NCBI GenBank assembly: GCA_003152255.1
Contig: PLZT01000237.1
Location: 1-10,738, forward strand
DNA from: Methylocystaceae bacterium
Lineage (GTDB): Bacteria > Pseudomonadota > Alphaproteobacteria > Rhizobiales > Beijerinckiaceae
Length of the DNA: 10,738 nucleotides
Reading direction: 5' to 3'
The notes beneath the pieces are model-generated. The model made no database searches and had not been told where the DNA came from. It saw only the letters and a program-made list of their open reading frames with translations. Positions 8,610 to 10,738 of the stretch are shown piece after piece. Every line of letters begins with the position of its first letter. Within the stretch, counting starts at the first letter, position 1. The position numbers and the translations under genes are program-made.

Positions 8610-8713
8610 CGGCTAAGAAGCAGCAGAATGGCGAGAGGACGCGCGACAATAACAGCCGCCGCCTCGGGGCGGCGCGCTTTCGAGCAAATCGCGGGGGCGG
8701 CATGGCTCGCCAC
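8603..8713 (-). CDS. Putative leucine leader peptide of leuA
   Basis: A minus-strand frame ends in VIVARPLAILLLLSRP and a TGA at 8605-8603. Four consecutive Leu codons (CTG CTG CTT CTT, 8626-8615) are preceded by another Leu and an Ile, the composition expected of a leucine-sensing leader peptide. The stop is 102 bases before leuA. The start is uncertain: no ATG is in frame nearby. GTG 8713-8711 has GAGGA 9 bases upstream and gives 36 residues; a shorter peptide starting at the unusual ATT at 8650-8648 is also possible. The proposed promoter puts the RNA start about 43 bases before this GTG. The C-terminal Leu run followed by SRP is compact, and competing stem-loops begin at its stop codon. 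The role is inferred from position and composition; the frame itself is directly visible. Confidence 0.6.
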   Translation of the reverse strand: MASHAAPAICSKARRPEAAAVIVARPLAILLLLSRP

Positions 8714-8762
8714 GCTTCAGGATCCTCGTTCGCCGGCAATTGGCTGGGGTTGCGGCGAGTTC

Positions 8763-8791
8763 AAGATAAACGGCTTCGGGCGGGCTGACAA
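8763..8791 (-). promoter_or_regulatory. Sigma-70 promoter for the leuA leader and leuA
   Basis: On the minus strand TTGTCA (8791-8786; five of six matches to TTGACA) and TATCTT (8768-8763; four of six to TATAAT) are separated by exactly 17 bases. Transcription should begin near 8756, giving a leader of about 256 bases before the leuA ATG that contains the Leu-rich ORF and the alternative stems. Confidence 0.6.
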
Positions 8792-8841
8792 GCGGGCCGC
8801 GCGCGACGCCGAAATTTTCCACGAATCACCAATTCATCGGC

Positions 8842-8847
8842 TATAAG
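8842..8847 (+). promoter_or_regulatory. -10-like element upstream of rnd
   Basis: TATAAG on the plus strand, five of six matches to TATAAT, stands about 36 bases before the rnd ATG. No convincing -35 lies at 16-18 bases upstream; TTCCAC is at a long spacing. Predicted transcription would start at about 8854, which coincides with the ATG of the small ORF at 8854-8886. Confidence 0.35.
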
Positions 8848-8853
8848 GCCGCC

Positions 8854-8886
8854 ATGAAACCTTCAAGAAGCGACGCCGCGCGATGA
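8854..8886 (+). CDS. Possible 10-codon upstream ORF coupled to rnd
   Basis: ATG at 8854 opens a 10-codon frame (MKPSRSDAAR) whose TGA (8884-8886) overlaps the rnd start as ATGA. If transcription starts near the -10-like element at 8842-8847, this ATG would be at or next to the 5' end, making the ORF leaderless. The rnd start has only a weak AAGAAG about 12 bases upstream, so coupling could help initiation. A chance short ORF cannot be excluded. Confidence 0.25.
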   Translation: MKPSRSDAAR

Positions 8887-9497
8887 CCATCAGATTGCAT
8901 AAGGGCGACCTCCCCGCGGGCGCCGACTTCGGCTCCAGCGTCGCGATAGACACCGAGACGCTGGGCCTCAACCACCAGCGGGATCGGCTGTGCCTTGTCC
9001 AGCTTTCGCGGGGCGACGGCAACGCCGAGCTCGTTCAAATCGCGCGGGGCCAGACCCGCGCGCCCAATCTGGAGCGGCTGCTGAACGATCCCAAGATCTT
9101 GAAACTCTTTCATTTCGCGCGTTTCGATCTGGGGATTCTCGGTCTAACCTTCGGCGCGGTTCCGGCGCCGGTCTACTGCACCAAGATCGCCTCCCGACTG
9201 GCGCGCACCTATACCGATCGCCACGGCCTAAAGGATCTCGCGCGCGAACTGCTCGGGGTCGAAATCTCCAAGCAGCAACAGTCCTCGGACTGGGGCGCGG
9301 AGACCCTCTCGGAGGCGCAGCAGGCTTATGCCGCCTCGGACGTGCTGCACCTGCACGAGCTTAAGGCCCGACTCGACGTCATGCTGGCGCGCGAGGGACG
9401 CGACGCCCTCGCCGCCGCCTGTTTCGACTTTCTGCCCGCGCGCGCTCGGCTCGATCTCGCTGGATGGCCGGATACGGATATTTTCGCGCATATGTGA
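8883..9497 (+). CDS. rnd: Ribonuclease D-like 3'-5' exonuclease (DEDDy, catalytic domain only)
   Basis: A 204-residue protein that is essentially a single DEDD 3'-5' exonuclease domain. Exo I is AIDTETLGL (21-29) with Asp23 and Glu25, Exo II is LFHFARFDLGIL (75-86) with Asp82, and Exo III is YAASD (149-153) with Tyr149 and Asp153, placing it in the DEDDy group. These acidic residues bind the two catalytic metal ions. E. coli RNase D is about 375 residues and has C-terminal HRDC domains for RNA binding; they are absent here, as in the short RNase D-like proteins common in alphaproteobacteria. The likely role is 3' trimming of structured RNAs such as tRNA precursors; DNA or other substrates cannot be excluded. 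It is followed at 73 bases by lptC on the same strand, so the three plus-strand genes may be cotranscribed. Confidence 0.88.
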   Translation: MTIRLHKGDLPAGADFGSSVAIDTETLGLNHQRDRLCLVQLSRGDGNAELVQIARGQTRAPNLERLLNDPKILKLFHFARFDLGILGLTFGAVPAPVYCTKIASRLARTYTDRHGLKDLARELLGVEISKQQQSSDWGAETLSEAQQAYAASDVLHLHELKARLDVMLAREGRDALAAACFDFLPARARLDLAGWPDTDIFAHM

Positions 9498-9522
9498 CGC
9501 GCCTCGAATTCGCCATGGCGCG
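9498..9522 (+). repeat. Short inverted repeat after rnd
   Basis: CGCGCC (9498-9503) directly after the rnd stop pairs with GGCGCG (9517-9522) across a 13-base loop, followed by CGGGTTTAAT. It is a possible weak terminator or 3'-end stem between rnd and lptC. The stem is short and CG-rich, so chance is a real alternative. Confidence 0.25.
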
Positions 9523-9570
9523 CGGGTTTAATCCGAGGAATCCAACATTGTCCGTCTTGCCGAGGTCCGC

Positions 9571-10254
9571 TTGAACGACGCTCCGTCCACTTCGCGTGGC
9601 CGCCTTGGCTCCATCGGCGCCCCGCGGGAGAACGCCTTTCCGGCCGCGCTGCGACATACGACGCGCGTGGCCCGGCTGCGCTGGTTCATGCTCTGGGGCG
9701 TCGGCGGCATCGTGACTGTCGTCGCCGTCATCGTCGGCTTTCAATTCCTCCGATTTCTGCCCATTGACTTGCGCTTCGCCCACATAGCGATGAAGGGGTC
9801 GCGCATCACCATCGAATCGCCCAAACTGGTCGGATACCGCCCCGACGGACGCCCATACGAACTGCGGGCGAAAGTCGGGATACAGGACATGTCGACGCCC
9901 GATTTATTCGAACTCGAGGAACTCGACGTGCGTCTTGACAGCGGCCCAGACCAGGAGGTGCTTCTGAAGTCGGCGGCTGGTCTCTACGACTCCAAGAAAG
10001 ACCGCGCCAATCTTTCGGGCGGCGTTCGAATCTATGACGACAAAAGTTATGAACTGCTGCTCGAATCGGCGATCATGGACTTTAAGGCGAGCACGCTGAC
10101 ATCCGAGCGCCACTCGACGCTGAACCTCAATGGCGGCAAGATTTGGGGAAATTCGGTGGAAGTCGTCCAAGGGGAGCGACGCTTGACCTTCGTTGGCGGC
10201 GTGCATTCGGTGCTGTATGGCGATGACGGCGAAACAGCGGCCAAAACGCCATAG
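9571..10254 (+). CDS. lptC: LPS export ABC transporter periplasmic protein LptC
   Basis: A 227-residue bitopic inner-membrane protein. A positively charged cytoplasmic N-terminus of about 38 residues is followed by one hydrophobic segment (about 39-60, MLWGVGGIVTVVAVIVGF) and a periplasmic domain. That domain has the beta-rich pattern of the LptA/LptC jellyroll, including ITIESPKLVGYRPDGRPYELRA (79-100; key residues P84, G88, R94), LSGGVRIYDDKSYELLLESA (148-167) and a late GGKIWGN segment. LptC sits on the LptB2FG transporter and passes lipopolysaccharide to LptA. The start is a TTG at 9571 with GAGG 5 bases upstream; there is no ATG in frame before Met40, which lies inside the membrane segment. 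The N-terminal tail is longer than in E. coli LptC, as is usual in alphaproteobacteria. lptA follows after 88 bases, the conserved lptC-lptA order supporting the assignment. Confidence 0.87.
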   Translation: MNDAPSTSRGRLGSIGAPRENAFPAALRHTTRVARLRWFMLWGVGGIVTVVAVIVGFQFLRFLPIDLRFAHIAMKGSRITIESPKLVGYRPDGRPYELRAKVGIQDMSTPDLFELEELDVRLDSGPDQEVLLKSAAGLYDSKKDRANLSGGVRIYDDKSYELLLESAIMDFKASTLTSERHSTLNLNGGKIWGNSVEVVQGERRLTFVGGVHSVLYGDDGETAAKTP

Positions 10255-10342
10255 GATGCGCGCGGTCGCGACGGGCGCGAGCCGCCTTGTATCCATGCCA
10301 ACAGGGCTTTCGACGCAATCAATATGGGAAGGCGATAGTTTG

Positions 10343-10738
10343 ATGCGTGCATCCATTCTCGCGGCGGCGCTGGTTTTCGCGGTCTGCGCGCCCGCATGCG
10401 CCAAATCCACGCGTACCGGAGGAATTTTGCCCGGCGCCAGCGCGAGCGACCCTTTGGACATCGACGCCGGCAAGCTCGATTATTTCGACAAGGAGCAGAA
10501 GCTCATCTATTCCGGCAGCGTGATCGTCGTTAACGGCCCTTCGACGCTGAAAGCCTCGAAGCTGACGATCTTCCTCGACGACAACAAGACCGCGCCCAAA
10601 AAGGGCGCCGCCGAAGGCGGAACGTCGAGCGACCGAGTCAAGCATATCGAAGCCGATGGACCCGTGACCATGGTTTCGAAGGACCAGATCGGCACGGGCG
10701 ATCACGGCACTTACGACCGCGCCGAGAACAAGGTGTAT
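10343..10738 (+). CDS. lptA: LPS transport periplasmic protein LptA (5' part; cut by window edge)
   Basis: The first 132 codons of an OstA/LptA-family protein. A signal peptide (about 1-20: MRAS, a hydrophobic run, and ACA before Lys21) is followed by the family repeat DIDAGKLDYFDKEQKLIYSG (about 40-59; key residues D40, D46, G59), then SVIVVNGPSTLKASKLTIFLDD and later HIEADGPVTMVSKDQIGTGD. Between the beta segments lies a lysine/glycine-rich loop (about 80-98). LptA bridges the periplasm between LptC and LptD and carries lipopolysaccharide. I chose the ATG at 10343; an in-frame TTG directly before it is 7 bases from GGAAGG and may be the real start, adding one residue. In alphaproteobacteria lptB and rpoN usually follow, but they lie beyond this window. 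Confidence 0.88.
   Translation, partial: MRASILAAALVFAVCAPACAKSTRTGGILPGASASDPLDIDAGKLDYFDKEQKLIYSGSVIVVNGPSTLKASKLTIFLDDNKTAPKKGAAEGGTSSDRVKHIEADGPVTMVSKDQIGTGDHGTYDRAENKVY

Noticed and set aside
8613..8822. A 69-codon minus-strand ORF upstream of leuA
   Set aside because: It begins upstream of the predicted leuA promoter region and shows no recognisable family. The Leu-run frame in the same stretch explains the sequence better.
10255..10342. Search for a promoter or terminator between lptC and lptA
   Set aside because: I see only short CG palindromes expected by chance in this base composition, and no convincing -35/-10 pair or T-tailed stem.

Overview
This window is GC-rich chromosomal core DNA from an alphaproteobacterium, most likely of the order Hyphomicrobiales (Rhizobiales). 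The evidence is the aconitase A type, a fused CoaBC, a short RNase D with no HRDC domain next to lptC-lptA, and a leucine leader peptide ahead of leuA. The placement comes from gene content and protein character; no database search was possible, and a methanotroph-like genus (Methylocystis/Methylosinus) is only a guess. I see no mobile element, CRISPR array, tRNA or rRNA.

Layout. (1) Bases 1-2451, minus strand: a tight cluster read coaBC > dut > Rrf2-family regulator > enoyl-CoA hydratase (cut by the window edge). The first two junctions are 4-base ATGA overlaps. (2) Bases 2452-2584: a divergent spacer with a short imperfect tandem repeat and a probable coaBC promoter. (3) Bases 2585-3745, plus strand: recF, converging on acnA (3753-6476, minus) with only 7 bases between the stops; a GC-rich stem-loop spans both ends. 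(4) Bases 6477-6907: the acnA upstream region, a decayed antibiotic-biosynthesis-monooxygenase (ABM) gene with a frameshift, and a stem-loop just after leuA. (5) Bases 6908-8500, minus strand: leuA. (6) Bases 8501-8882: a busy intergenic region. On the minus strand it has a good sigma-70 promoter, a short leader ORF with four consecutive Leu codons, and mutually exclusive stem-loops, which together look like a leucine attenuator. On the plus strand it has a -10-like element and a 10-codon ORF whose stop overlaps the rnd start. (7) Bases 8883-10738, plus strand: rnd, lptC and the 5' part of lptA.

How the genes relate. The coaBC cluster joins coenzyme A synthesis, dUTP removal, a winged-helix regulator and an acyl-CoA enzyme. 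AcnA and LeuA supply the TCA cycle and leucine synthesis; LeuA consumes acetyl-CoA. LptC and LptA belong to the lipopolysaccharide export bridge. The most notable non-coding signal is the leuA leader. No entirely new multi-gene system is evident.
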